NCBI GenBank assembly: GCA_902615915.1
Contig: CACMQQ010000002.1
Location: 124,001-188,000 of the forward strand
Length of the DNA stretch: 64,000 bases
Direction: 5' to 3'
From: an uncultured Fidelibacterota bacterium
GTDB taxonomy: Bacteria; Fidelibacterota; Marinisomatia; Marinisomatales; TCS55
Numbering within the stretch: position 1 is the first letter of the stretch; each line of letters starts with the position of its first letter. The position numbers and the translations under genes are program-made. This document shows positions 53,641-61,712 of this stretch, piece by piece. A model generated the notes under the pieces. That model searched no databases. It worked only from the letters and a program-made list of their open reading frames with translations, and was not told where the DNA came from.

Positions 53641-55288
53641 TTATCTTTCCTGTCTTTATTTTATCAATTAGTTCATTTTCTTCCAACCAGGCTTGAACAC
53701 CGAGGGCTATTACACCTCTAGCCTCTGGGGGTACAACTGCTTTTCCTATATGTTTAAAAAAAAATTTAATACCGTAGAACGAATATTGATTATGATAATG
53801 ACTCCAATAACTAAAATATTGATATAATTTCTGATTATTAAATCCTAATATTTTTAGTATAAAACTTATAGGCCTTAAAAATAAAAGCTGACCTATTTTC
53901 CACCTTCTACTTTCTGATTCATAATTTAAAAATAAATTTTTATAATTATAATTTTTCAAGTAAGCCTTAAATAGAGATTGATTTTTTCTTAATTCAATTG
54001 GCAAATTCATAAAAAAGTTAACTAGATTAATATCCCAAAAGGGAAGTCTCCAGCTGTAACCATAAAAATCGTAAAGCTTTTGACCTCCAGAAATTGACAT
54101 TGATTGGCGAGAATACCACTCCCATTTTTCAAATAAGGATGCAAACTCATTCAAGCTTAGAACCTGATTCTTCTTTAGGTTTAAATATTTAAAAATTTTA
54201 TTTTTTATAATTTCAGTAGAAATTAAGGTTAAGTCACTTTTCCAAACTGAATAGTGTTTTTTAATTATAAATTTCACTAAATCCTCAGATTTTATTATAT
54301 CTTTGAATATTAATGGAATGTGGCCACCCGTGACAAAATCACCAGTTTGCCCATTTATAATAATTGAATCTTTATCCAAGATATTTTTAGTTTTTAATTT
54401 ATATATAGCTTCGAATTCCATCATAGATGGTAAAGAATAATAACCGCTTGAAAAATCCCAATATCTATTTCTCTCTTTTGAAAGATATAAATTCCTAGCT
54501 TGTCTTGAGCCTGTTTTTACAAAAATCCAAGGTACATTTAAAATACTTGATACTTTTTTTGCCTGCTGCGCTTCATAGTTTCCTTTTGGCCCATATGAAA
54601 ATGAATACAGATTTGTACAACCAAGTGAAACAAGTTTTGATAAAATGAATCTAGAATCTAGCCCCCCGCTTAAAGGCACCCAAATAGTTCTGTTTTTCGA
54701 TTCTTTAATAATTTTTGAAAAAATTTTATCAATTATTTTGTCTAAATTTTCAAAATGTTTATTTATATCATTGGTTAACCTGACCTTTGTTTTTGGGGAG
54801 TAATCAAAATAACTTTTTTTAATTAAACTATTACTAGATTTATTATAAATAGCTAGCTGCCCGGGTTCTATTTTTTTTAAATTTTTAAAAATTGTTTTAG
54901 ACCCTGATATATAGCTCGATAAATAAAATTCTACCAATGAATCATCACAAATTTTTTCACTTTTTAATACTTTTTTTAATTCTTTAGCAGAATTTGATAT
55001 TTTAATACTTTTTTTTGTTTTAGTGTAGAAAATTGGATAGCTAGAAATTATATCAACAGCAAAATAAATTAATTTCTCATTTTCAATCAAAAATGAGAAA
55101 TTTCCTTCTTGGGTTCTTAAGAATTTTAAAATAGAATGTTCATTAATTTCATTATTGTTAAAAATTCTTATAAAATCATTATATGAATTTGAATTACCAA
55201 TCCATTTTATGTTTGATTGATTAACTATTGATTCTCTAAAATTGTTGGTTTTTTTTGCAATACTAATCAAAGTTTCTTTTAGTCGCAA
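53633..55288 (-). CDS. Asparagine-synthase-like amidotransferase without the N-terminal Cys
   Basis: About 551 residues with a probable TTG start and no good Shine-Dalgarno, so the N-terminus is uncertain. The C-terminal ATP-pyrophosphatase domain is intact: IWVPLSGGLDSRFILSKLVS (SGGLDS PP-loop) near residue 205, SFSYGPKGNYEAQQAKKVS and INGQTGDFVTGG. The N-terminal part keeps a glutaminase-like fold (EGNFSFLIENEKLIYFAVDIISSYPIFY) but lacks the Met-Cys nucleophile, so it cannot use glutamine in the usual way. Such proteins in glycan loci are thought to amidate uronic acids or other carboxyls, possibly using free ammonia. That role is inferred. Confidence 0.8.
   Translation of the reverse strand: MRLKETLISIAKKTNNFRESIVNQSNIKWIGNSNSYNDFIRIFNNNEINEHSILKFLRTQEGNFSFLIENEKLIYFAVDIISSYPIFYTKTKKSIKISNSAKELKKVLKSEKICDDSLVEFYLSSYISGSKTIFKNLKKIEPGQLAIYNKSSNSLIKKSYFDYSPKTKVRLTNDINKHFENLDKIIDKIFSKIIKESKNRTIWVPLSGGLDSRFILSKLVSLGCTNLYSFSYGPKGNYEAQQAKKVSSILNVPWIFVKTGSRQARNLYLSKERNRYWDFSSGYYSLPSMMEFEAIYKLKTKNILDKDSIIINGQTGDFVTGGHIPLIFKDIIKSEDLVKFIIKKHYSVWKSDLTLISTEIIKNKIFKYLNLKKNQVLSLNEFASLFEKWEWYSRQSMSISGGQKLYDFYGYSWRLPFWDINLVNFFMNLPIELRKNQSLFKAYLKNYNYKNLFLNYESESRRWKIGQLLFLRPISFILKILGFNNQKLYQYFSYWSHYHNQYSFYGIKFFFKHIGKAVVPPEARGVIALGVQAWLEENELIDKIKTGKINS
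53648..53651 (-). promoter_or_regulatory. Shine-Dalgarno AGGA for an AUU start
   Basis: Minus-strand AGGA within GACAGGAAAGATAA, 7 nt before the ATT at 53640-53638. It is the same spacing as at the other AUU-start glycosyltransferase gene at 47801. Confidence 0.5.
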
Positions 55289-55318
55289 TTGGTTATATCT
55301 ATCATATTATAAGGAAAA

Positions 55319-56170
55319 TTACAAAATACCTTCATCGTCAACTGAAGCAAAAGTTGCTCCGATTGCTTTTCTAAATTTTCCTCTCGCGATGGGGTAAAAT
55401 CCATGATAAAAATTTAATGATTTATTAAACAATAGTGCCGTATTATTGAGTGAGGGAGGTGTAAATATTATGTCCTCCCACTTATTATCTCTTGCTAAGC
55501 ACAACTCTCCTGAATGTGGCGTTGGAGCAGAAGATATAAATATCATCATTTGCAATCTGTTCGACATATTTTTATTAAGCGACACGCTATCTCGATGCAT
55601 TGCAACACAATTTCCCTCTCTAGCATCAGATAGAATGCCTCCAGAAAATACCATTTTCTGTCCACAAATATTACTGATTCTTATTGCCAAATCATCAGAG
55701 CGAAGATATTCGACAAGTTTTTTATACCATAAAAGTGATTGAATAAAAGGTGTTTCGTTGATTAACAGATCATCTTTGAGGGAATAGGAAATACTATTAA
55801 TATTTTTAAAAGAAAAGCCAGTACTATAAAATTTGTAATAAGAACGACCAACATCAAAATGGAATCTATTAGGCCAATTATCATCGATTTCTTTACATAA
55901 ATCATCGTCTAAAATATTATCAGTGAAACCCCATCCATTTTTCTTATAGCCTTTTATTGTGTCTAGATTTCTGGTTATAACATTGTTAGAAACATTATTG
56001 CTTGAACGATTTAATCTTTTTTTAAGATTAGGATTTGTAAAGACTAACTTATGTATAAACCTGATACATTTTCTTAAGATTTGATGCAATATAAAGATTT
56101 TCATCCTTAAGTAGATAACATCACCCAGTCTCATTCTTTTTTTAATATCGGGATCTGTATTTATTGCCAT
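55319..56170 (-). CDS. 2-oxoglutarate/Fe(II)-dependent oxygenase-like protein
   Basis: A 283-residue protein. The double-stranded beta-helix iron triad is visible: HxD in CVAMHRDSVSLNK (about residue 195) and a distal His in LNFYHGFYPIARGKFRKAIG, with the Arg of KFRKA for 2-oxoglutarate. LQMMIFISSAP and SGELCLARDN are typical prolyl-hydroxylase-like strands. It probably hydroxylates a sugar or a carrier. The first ATG overlaps the upstream SDR gene by 10 nt; internal ATGs (for example MKIFILHQIL) are alternatives. Confidence 0.75.
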   Translation of the reverse strand: MAINTDPDIKKRMRLGDVIYLRMKIFILHQILRKCIRFIHKLVFTNPNLKKRLNRSSNNVSNNVITRNLDTIKGYKKNGWGFTDNILDDDLCKEIDDNWPNRFHFDVGRSYYKFYSTGFSFKNINSISYSLKDDLLINETPFIQSLLWYKKLVEYLRSDDLAIRISNICGQKMVFSGGILSDAREGNCVAMHRDSVSLNKNMSNRLQMMIFISSAPTPHSGELCLARDNKWEDIIFTPPSLNNTALLFNKSLNFYHGFYPIARGKFRKAIGATFASVDDEGIL

Positions 56171-57009
56171 TTTTGTTGATTTTTTTTTGGAACAAAACGC
56201 ATAACTTCATTTTCTCTATACGGTTTTTCTCCAAAAATTAACTTTCCACTAGCATTCCATTTTTTCCACCAGTATGTAGAGAACTCTTTTAAAGTTTGTG
56301 GCTTTCCCCGGCTTAAATTTCGAATTATTGGAATACCGCTTTTTACTTTATTAAAATTTAGAGAATTTTTAAGCTCTTTAACAATGTATTCTATTGAAGT
56401 AAAATCTCTAACTTGCTCACCCTTAGTAAGGATAAAATCATCTCCATTTTCAGCAGCAATCTTCATCGAAGGCCACAACCTGCTTACATCTTCACCTTCA
56501 CCAAAGACTTGAAAAATTCTTAAATATTGAAGTTTTAAATTATTTTCAATTGCCCATTGATAAAATATTATCGAAGAAGCTGCCTTTGAAGCAGAGTAAG
56601 TCATTGTTGGCTTCAGCGGAGTCTCTTCAGTGATAAATTCACATTCCTCCCCAGCTCTACCGTATTCGAAGCCAGTTCCTATGATTATAAATTTTTTTAT
56701 CCCAGCTCGCTTTGCATCCTGCAATAATTTTAATGAAGAAGTTAGATTCCAGTACAAGCAATTTTCTATATTGTCATAGGGAAAATTGGGGCTATGTGCT
56801 GCTAAGTGAATTAAAAATTCACACTCTTTTAATACGGATGAATGATCTCCGTCTATACTTCCCTCAATCCATTCAGGTTCAGTATTTAAAGGAATTCTTG
56901 GCTTGCTATCAATCCTTTTTAAACAAAACAATTTATAATCACTAGATAAGCAATTTATGAGATGAGAACCAATAAATCCTGAGCCGCCAGTAATAAAAAT
57001 TTTTTTCAT
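56161..57009 (-). CDS. NAD(P)-dependent reductase of a CDP-dideoxyhexose pathway (SDR)
   Basis: A 282-residue SDR enzyme. It has IFITGGSGFIGSHLINCL at the N-terminus, FLIHLAAHSPNFPYDN, GTGFEYGRAG and the catalytic YSASKAASSIIF. QYLRIFQVFGEGE resembles CDP-abequose/paratose synthases and RmlD-like reductases. Downstream of ddhA, ddhB, ddhC and an RmlC-like epimerase it is the natural candidate for the final 4-keto reduction (an ascF/abe/prt-type step). The product sugar is not determined. It starts one base after the epimerase stop. Confidence 0.78.
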   Translation of the reverse strand: MKKIFITGGSGFIGSHLINCLSSDYKLFCLKRIDSKPRIPLNTEPEWIEGSIDGDHSSVLKECEFLIHLAAHSPNFPYDNIENCLYWNLTSSLKLLQDAKRAGIKKFIIIGTGFEYGRAGEECEFITEETPLKPTMTYSASKAASSIIFYQWAIENNLKLQYLRIFQVFGEGEDVSRLWPSMKIAAENGDDFILTKGEQVRDFTSIEYIVKELKNSLNFNKVKSGIPIIRNLSRGKPQTLKEFSTYWWKKWNASGKLIFGEKPYRENEVMRFVPKKNQQKWQ

Positions 57010-57545
57010 TAAATAAACGGAGAGCTAAAGTCCTCAAAAGGCTTAAACAATTTATCTCTTTTTGATATTATTGGCTGTTGAACTTCCCATTTATATCCGA
57101 AACTATCCCATCTAATACCTTTGTCATGAGATTTTTTATATGGACTAGTTTGGCAATACACTATTGTGGTATTATTTTTTAAAGACACAAAACCATGAGC
57201 TACCCCTGTGGGTATTATTAATGCATTTTTATTTTGAATTAGATCTATTGCAAGATATTTAGAATAAGTTACAGAAGACATTCTAATATCTAAAATCAAG
57301 TCTACAATCTTTCCTTTTGTTAGAAAAATTAATTTAGAATGATCATGCGGTGGTGTTTGAAAATGCATTCCTCTAATAACGCTTTTTTTTGAGGTTGAAA
57401 AATATATTTCTTTAAAATTTAAATTTATACCTCCTAATACTTTGTTGGTATTATTAAAAACTTTAGAAAATGATCCTCTTTCATCCTTTGCAAAAAAGTT
57501 GTGAATTAGATATGCTCCTGCAATTTCTAATTTTTCAATCTTCAT
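57009..57545 (-). CDS. RmlC-like sugar 3,5-epimerase (candidate AscE-type)
   Basis: A 178-residue cupin of the dTDP-4-dehydrorhamnose 3,5-epimerase family. It has FFAKDERGSFSKVFN (substrate Arg), IRGMHFQTPPHDHSKLIFL with the catalytic His, IPTGVAHGFVSL and VYCQTSPYKKSHDKGIRWD. In this pathway context it probably epimerises a CDP-4-keto-3,6-dideoxyhexose at C5, which would point to an L-sugar such as ascarylose. That is inferred from gene order. It is coupled to ddhC (4-nt overlap). Confidence 0.85.
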   Translation of the reverse strand: MKIEKLEIAGAYLIHNFFAKDERGSFSKVFNNTNKVLGGINLNFKEIYFSTSKKSVIRGMHFQTPPHDHSKLIFLTKGKIVDLILDIRMSSVTYSKYLAIDLIQNKNALIIPTGVAHGFVSLKNNTTIVYCQTSPYKKSHDKGIRWDSFGYKWEVQQPIISKRDKLFKPFEDFSSPFI

Positions 57546-58870
57546 TTATATTTTTTAATAAACTTTTCGAAAATTTCTAATGTATAATCTTGCATTTGAC
57601 TAGTGATTCCGGGATAAACTCCAATCCAAAAAGAATTGTTCATTACATAATTAGTGTTCTCTAGTTTAGATACTACTCTATGATTGAGATTTTTATAAGC
57701 TGGTTGATAAGTTAAATTTCCACCAAACAGCATTCTAGTAGCAATTTTTTTATTTTCTAAGTATCTAACAAGACTGTTTCTCGAAAAAGGTGTGTTTTCT
57801 CGAAGTGTTATAATAAAGCCAAACCAACTCGGTTTAGCCTTCGGATTTTTCTCAGGTAAGAAGAAAAAATCTTCAAACATTTTAAAAGCATCGTAATACT
57901 TTTGATGGTTTTTTCTTCTCTGATCTATAAATCTTGATAATTTATCTAGTTGAGCAAGGCCTACAGCAGCTTGCATATCAGTAGCTTTCAAATTATATCC
58001 TATGTGGGAATACATATATTTATGATCATAACCATGAGGCAAGTTTCCTAAATTCCAATCAAACCTTTTGCCACAGCTATTGTCTTGCCCAGACTCACAC
58101 CAACAATCCCTTCCCCAATCTCTGAATGATTCGACAATTTTTTTTAATTTAGGCTTTGATGTACTAACCACTCCGCCTTCTCCCATTGTAAGATGATGGG
58201 GTGGGTAAAAGCTCTGAGTTGATAAATGTCCAAAAGTTCCAGTTAACTTACCATTCCAAGTGGAGCCCAATGCATCACAATTATCTTCAATAACCCATAA
58301 ATCATTTTGTTCTGCAAATTCCATTATACTATCTAAGTCAAATGGGTTTCCTAAAGTATGAGCAAGAAAAATCGCTTTAGTTTTCTTTGATTTAGCTTTT
58401 TCTAATTCATCAATACAAATATTATGTGTTTTTAAATCGATATCACAGTAGACGGGAACTAAGTTATTTTGATATATAGGATTAACAGTCGTCGGAAATC
58501 CAGCAGCAACGGCAATAACCTCATCACCTCTTTTAACTTGTTTTTCTCCGAGTTTGTCAGATGTTAAAGAGGACATTGCAAGCAAATTTGCAGATGAACC
58601 TGAATTGGTAAGCATAGATGACCTAACGCCTAACAATTTTGCAAATTTAAGTTCAAATTCTTTAGCATACCTTCCTGTTGTTAGCCAAAATTCTAGTGCT
58701 GAATCAACTAAATTTTTACCTTCATTAAAATCATAAACTCTCCCAGCATAGGGTATATAATCTTCACCAGGTTTAAATTCAGATACGGAATGATGATTGT
58801 CAAAATATTCCTTTGTCAACTCTAAAATTTTATTTCTTAAATCTTTTTTATTTTTCATCTCAAATTTCAT
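57542..58870 (-). CDS. rfbH: CDP-4-keto-6-deoxyglucose-3-dehydrase E1 (RfbH/DdhC)
   Basis: A 442-residue PMP/iron-sulfur enzyme that removes the 3-hydroxyl in CDP-3,6-dideoxyhexose synthesis. The known E1 cluster signature C-x57-C-x1-C-x7-C is exact here: Cys198, Cys256, Cys258 and Cys266. The Schiff-base Lys of DegT enzymes is replaced by His in FYPPHHLTMGEGG (His225/His226), as expected for E1. The N-terminus (HHSVSEFKPGEDYIPYAGRV) and GRYAKEFELKFAKLLG are also typical. The partner E3 reductase is not in the window. ATG at 58870 or 58858 are both possible starts. Confidence 0.95.
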   Translation of the reverse strand: MKFEMKNKKDLRNKILELTKEYFDNHHSVSEFKPGEDYIPYAGRVYDFNEGKNLVDSALEFWLTTGRYAKEFELKFAKLLGVRSSMLTNSGSSANLLAMSSLTSDKLGEKQVKRGDEVIAVAAGFPTTVNPIYQNNLVPVYCDIDLKTHNICIDELEKAKSKKTKAIFLAHTLGNPFDLDSIMEFAEQNDLWVIEDNCDALGSTWNGKLTGTFGHLSTQSFYPPHHLTMGEGGVVSTSKPKLKKIVESFRDWGRDCWCESGQDNSCGKRFDWNLGNLPHGYDHKYMYSHIGYNLKATDMQAAVGLAQLDKLSRFIDQRRKNHQKYYDAFKMFEDFFFLPEKNPKAKPSWFGFIITLRENTPFSRNSLVRYLENKKIATRMLFGGNLTYQPAYKNLNHRVVSKLENTNYVMNNSFWIGVYPGITSQMQDYTLEIFEKFIKKYK

Positions 58871-59933
58871 TATTATTTAAGTTTTTTTCGAAATAATCAA
58901 TAGCTCTTAGCCTGTTTTGATAGGGGGATTTATTACTAAGGTCATTGAGATAGCCTTCCGCAGTCAATTTTACAGTTTCTTTAAATCCAAGCATTGGTCT
59001 CCAGCTTAAAAAGTTTCTTGCTTTTGAGATATCTAAATTTAAAAGCTTAGCCTCTACTTTTGTTTTATCGTCTTTAATGATGTAATTAACACTATTGTCG
59101 TAAAATCTTAATTCTTCTACAAGCTCTTTAACGCTTTTATTTGAATTATTTAATGGACCAAAGTTCCATGGCCCTTGGAATTTTTTACCATCTTTATAGA
59201 GCTTATAAGCTAACAACATATACCCATATAAAGGGTCTAACACATGTTGCCATGGCCTTGTTGAATCAGGATTTCTGATGGTTAATTGTGAATCATTTTT
59301 TTTGGATTTAAAAAAATCTGGAACTAACCTAAAATTGCTCCAATCACCTGCGCCAATGACATTTCCAGCTCGTACAGTAGCTATATTTGAAGAATTCTTA
59401 GTTTCAAAAAAAGTAGATAAGTATGATGATGATATAATTTCTGATGCACTTTTTGAAGCGCTATATGGATCTTTTCCTCCAAGTTTATCGCTCTCTCTAT
59501 ATCCCCAGACCCAATTGTTATTAAAATAGCATTTGTCGCTTGTTACATTGATTCCAACTTTTGTGTTTGTAGATTCTCTTAATGCTTCAAAAAAATTTAC
59601 CGTTCCCATTAAGTTGGTTGAATATGTTTCGTGTGGATCTTTGATACCATCTAACACAATTGACTGTGCGGCAAAGTGAAAGGCAATATCAGGTTTAAAC
59701 TTATTAAATTGTTCTTTTAAAAAATCTAAGTCTCTCACATCACCATCAACCCGATTTAATTTTTCGCCTACATTGCAAAGGTTGAAGTTTGAATATTCTT
59801 CTTCAGGCTCATTTAAGGAATATCCAAAAACGTCAGCTCCAAGCTTTGATAACCATATACAAAGCCACGAACCTTTAAAACCTGTATCGCCAGTAACCAA
59901 TATTTTTTTATTTTTATAAAAATTAAATAACAT
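58860..59933 (-). CDS. rfbG: CDP-glucose 4,6-dehydratase
   Basis: A 357-residue SDR that makes CDP-4-keto-6-deoxy-D-glucose. Signatures are VTGDTGFKGSWLCIWLSKLG, FGYSLNEPEEE (typical of RfbG), FHFAAQSIVLDGIKDPHET, TSDKCYFNN, YSASKSASEIIS and RAGNVIGAGDW. It lies directly between the cytidylyltransferase gene (no gap) and rfbH (11-nt overlap), the standard order of the CDP-dideoxyhexose operon. Confidence 0.95.
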   Translation of the reverse strand: MLFNFYKNKKILVTGDTGFKGSWLCIWLSKLGADVFGYSLNEPEEEYSNFNLCNVGEKLNRVDGDVRDLDFLKEQFNKFKPDIAFHFAAQSIVLDGIKDPHETYSTNLMGTVNFFEALRESTNTKVGINVTSDKCYFNNNWVWGYRESDKLGGKDPYSASKSASEIISSSYLSTFFETKNSSNIATVRAGNVIGAGDWSNFRLVPDFFKSKKNDSQLTIRNPDSTRPWQHVLDPLYGYMLLAYKLYKDGKKFQGPWNFGPLNNSNKSVKELVEELRFYDNSVNYIIKDDKTKVEAKLLNLDISKARNFLSWRPMLGFKETVKLTAEGYLNDLSNKSPYQNRLRAIDYFEKNLNNNEI

Positions 59934-60707
59934 TTACCACTTTTTCCAAAATGCTTTATCTTTATTCCAAAGATTGTTTAAATAAACCACATCTCTCTCA
60001 GTGTCCATACAAGCCCAATTACCTTCATTTTTATATACCATCACTTCACCTTTTGATGACAAATTTTCAAGCGCCCCATACTCAAAGTCACAATTTTTGT
60101 CCTCTGTTAAATGATCCAGTAATTCATTATTAAATACCATATAACCTCCGTTTATAAGACCATCTGAGGCTTGAGGCTTTTCTTCAAAAGATAAAACTTC
60201 ACCTTTTTTCTCTTTAATCTCTCCAAATCTTGCAGGAGGCTGAACTCCAGTTATCGTCACCATTTTACCATGAGATTTGTGAAATTGTAATAATTCATTT
60301 AAATCAATATCACATAAACCATCACCATAGGTTAAAAAATTCGTTTTGGTTTTAATAAAGCTCGCTGTTCTTTTAATTCTTCCACCTTTTAAAGTGTCTA
60401 ATCCTGTGTCTAAAAGTGTCACTTTCCAATTATTTTCAAGGTGATGATTATGGAATGTCACTTTTTTTGATCCTAATTCAATTGAAAAGTCAGAATTTTC
60501 AATTTCATAGTTATAAAAATACTCTTTTATAACATCTGCTTTTACACCTAACGCAATTATAAAATCATTAAAACCAAAAGCTGAATAAGTTTTCATAATA
60601 TGCCAAAGAATTGGTTTGCCTCCTACAGTAACCATAGGTTTAGGCATTGTTCCGGTTAATCTTCCAAGTCTAGTACCCCAACCCCCTGCTAGTATAATAG
60701 TCTGCAT
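59934..60707 (-). CDS. rfbF: Glucose-1-phosphate cytidylyltransferase
   Basis: A 257-residue nucleotidyltransferase that forms CDP-glucose. It has ILAGGWGTRLGRLTGTMPKP followed by MVTVGGKPILWHIMKTY, FLTYGDGLCDIDL and TITGVQPPARFGEI, characteristic of RfbF/DdhA. The C-terminus with ENEGNW-like YKNEGNWACMDTERD also fits. It is the first committed step of the pathway encoded by the next two genes downstream. Confidence 0.95.
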   Translation of the reverse strand: MQTIILAGGWGTRLGRLTGTMPKPMVTVGGKPILWHIMKTYSAFGFNDFIIALGVKADVIKEYFYNYEIENSDFSIELGSKKVTFHNHHLENNWKVTLLDTGLDTLKGGRIKRTASFIKTKTNFLTYGDGLCDIDLNELLQFHKSHGKMVTITGVQPPARFGEIKEKKGEVLSFEEKPQASDGLINGGYMVFNNELLDHLTEDKNCDFEYGALENLSSKGEVMVYKNEGNWACMDTERDVVYLNNLWNKDKAFWKKW

Positions 60708-60710
60708 TTT

Positions 60711-61712
60711 TTAAACTTTCATTTTAGTCTCTAAATCAGTTGTTAATTTTGATAAACATTTAGATAAATAAATAGAAAATTTTTTTGTTTTTGTTCTTTT
60801 TTGCCATCTATCAAACTCATATGGTAAGAATTTTTTCAAAAAAAACTCCCATTTCTTAATAATTATGTCAGTAGAAAATTCTCTTTTATATCTTTCAAGC
60901 CCATTGCTAATCATTTTATTTCTAAATTCATTATTTTTCTTTAAAAATAAGACTTTATTAAGTGCTTCATCATAATTATTAACAATTAAAAAGTCATATT
61001 TTGATTTTCTTGATAATAAAATTTCTATTTCATTTCCACAAATCACAGGCACACCAGCGGCCCAAGAATTATATAATTTTTGAGCAGGTTTATGAATTCC
61101 TGACAAAACTCCTGTTTTTCGAACAAAAAAAGAAAGGTCAAAATTTTCAAAATCATACCATTTTTTTCTCTCAATATTAAAAGTTAATCCATGTTGCTTT
61201 AAATCATTTTTCCACTTAGCTGATTTAAATTCCGATGAAAGATTACCATTTGCGCCCATGTAAATGATATTATCAAAACTATTTTTTCTTAGTTTTGATC
61301 TTTTTATTATTTTATCTGAAACCCAATGAGGTATGTAGAAAGAAGGTTCTAAATATGATGTATTAAATGCCTTATCTAGCTCACAAGAAAGAGCTTGGTT
61401 AAAAACAACATGCAAATCTGCAAAGATATATCTAGTCTTGTCAACTTGCATATTTATTAAAAAAAGGTTAGGGTTGAATGAAGGTATTTTTCTCATTGCT
61501 TTATTATTAACAAAGACTATGCCCTTTTTTGGCAGTTTTGAAACTAGCTCACAGTTAAATCCATAATTTTTTAAAACAAAGTATGTGTATAGGATTGAGA
61601 TTTCTAAGGCTGAGTTAAAATTTTGCTTTTTCCAATTGTCAAGCTTAACATCTTTTATCCATGGGGTTTTCCTATGTTGATGATTTGGAAAATAAAAAAA
61701 AAATTTTTTCAT
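60711..61712 (-). CDS. Putative GT-B glycosyltransferase
   Basis: A 333-residue protein with a GT-B-like C-terminal half. SGIHKPAQKLYNSWAAGVPVICGNEIEILL corresponds to the nucleotide-sugar-binding region of GT1/GT4 folds, and NIIYMGANGNLSSEFKSAKW could be the domain start. The N-terminal half (FYFPNHQHRKTPWIKDVKL) is not typical of GT4. I do not recognise the family by name. Lying next to CDP-dideoxyhexose genes (ATGA overlap with the ABC exporter gene), it could transfer that sugar, but this is inference. Confidence 0.6.
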   Translation of the reverse strand: MKKFFFYFPNHQHRKTPWIKDVKLDNWKKQNFNSALEISILYTYFVLKNYGFNCELVSKLPKKGIVFVNNKAMRKIPSFNPNLFLINMQVDKTRYIFADLHVVFNQALSCELDKAFNTSYLEPSFYIPHWVSDKIIKRSKLRKNSFDNIIYMGANGNLSSEFKSAKWKNDLKQHGLTFNIERKKWYDFENFDLSFFVRKTGVLSGIHKPAQKLYNSWAAGVPVICGNEIEILLSRKSKYDFLIVNNYDEALNKVLFLKKNNEFRNKMISNGLERYKREFSTDIIIKKWEFFLKKFLPYEFDRWQKRTKTKKFSIYLSKCLSKLTTDLETKMKV

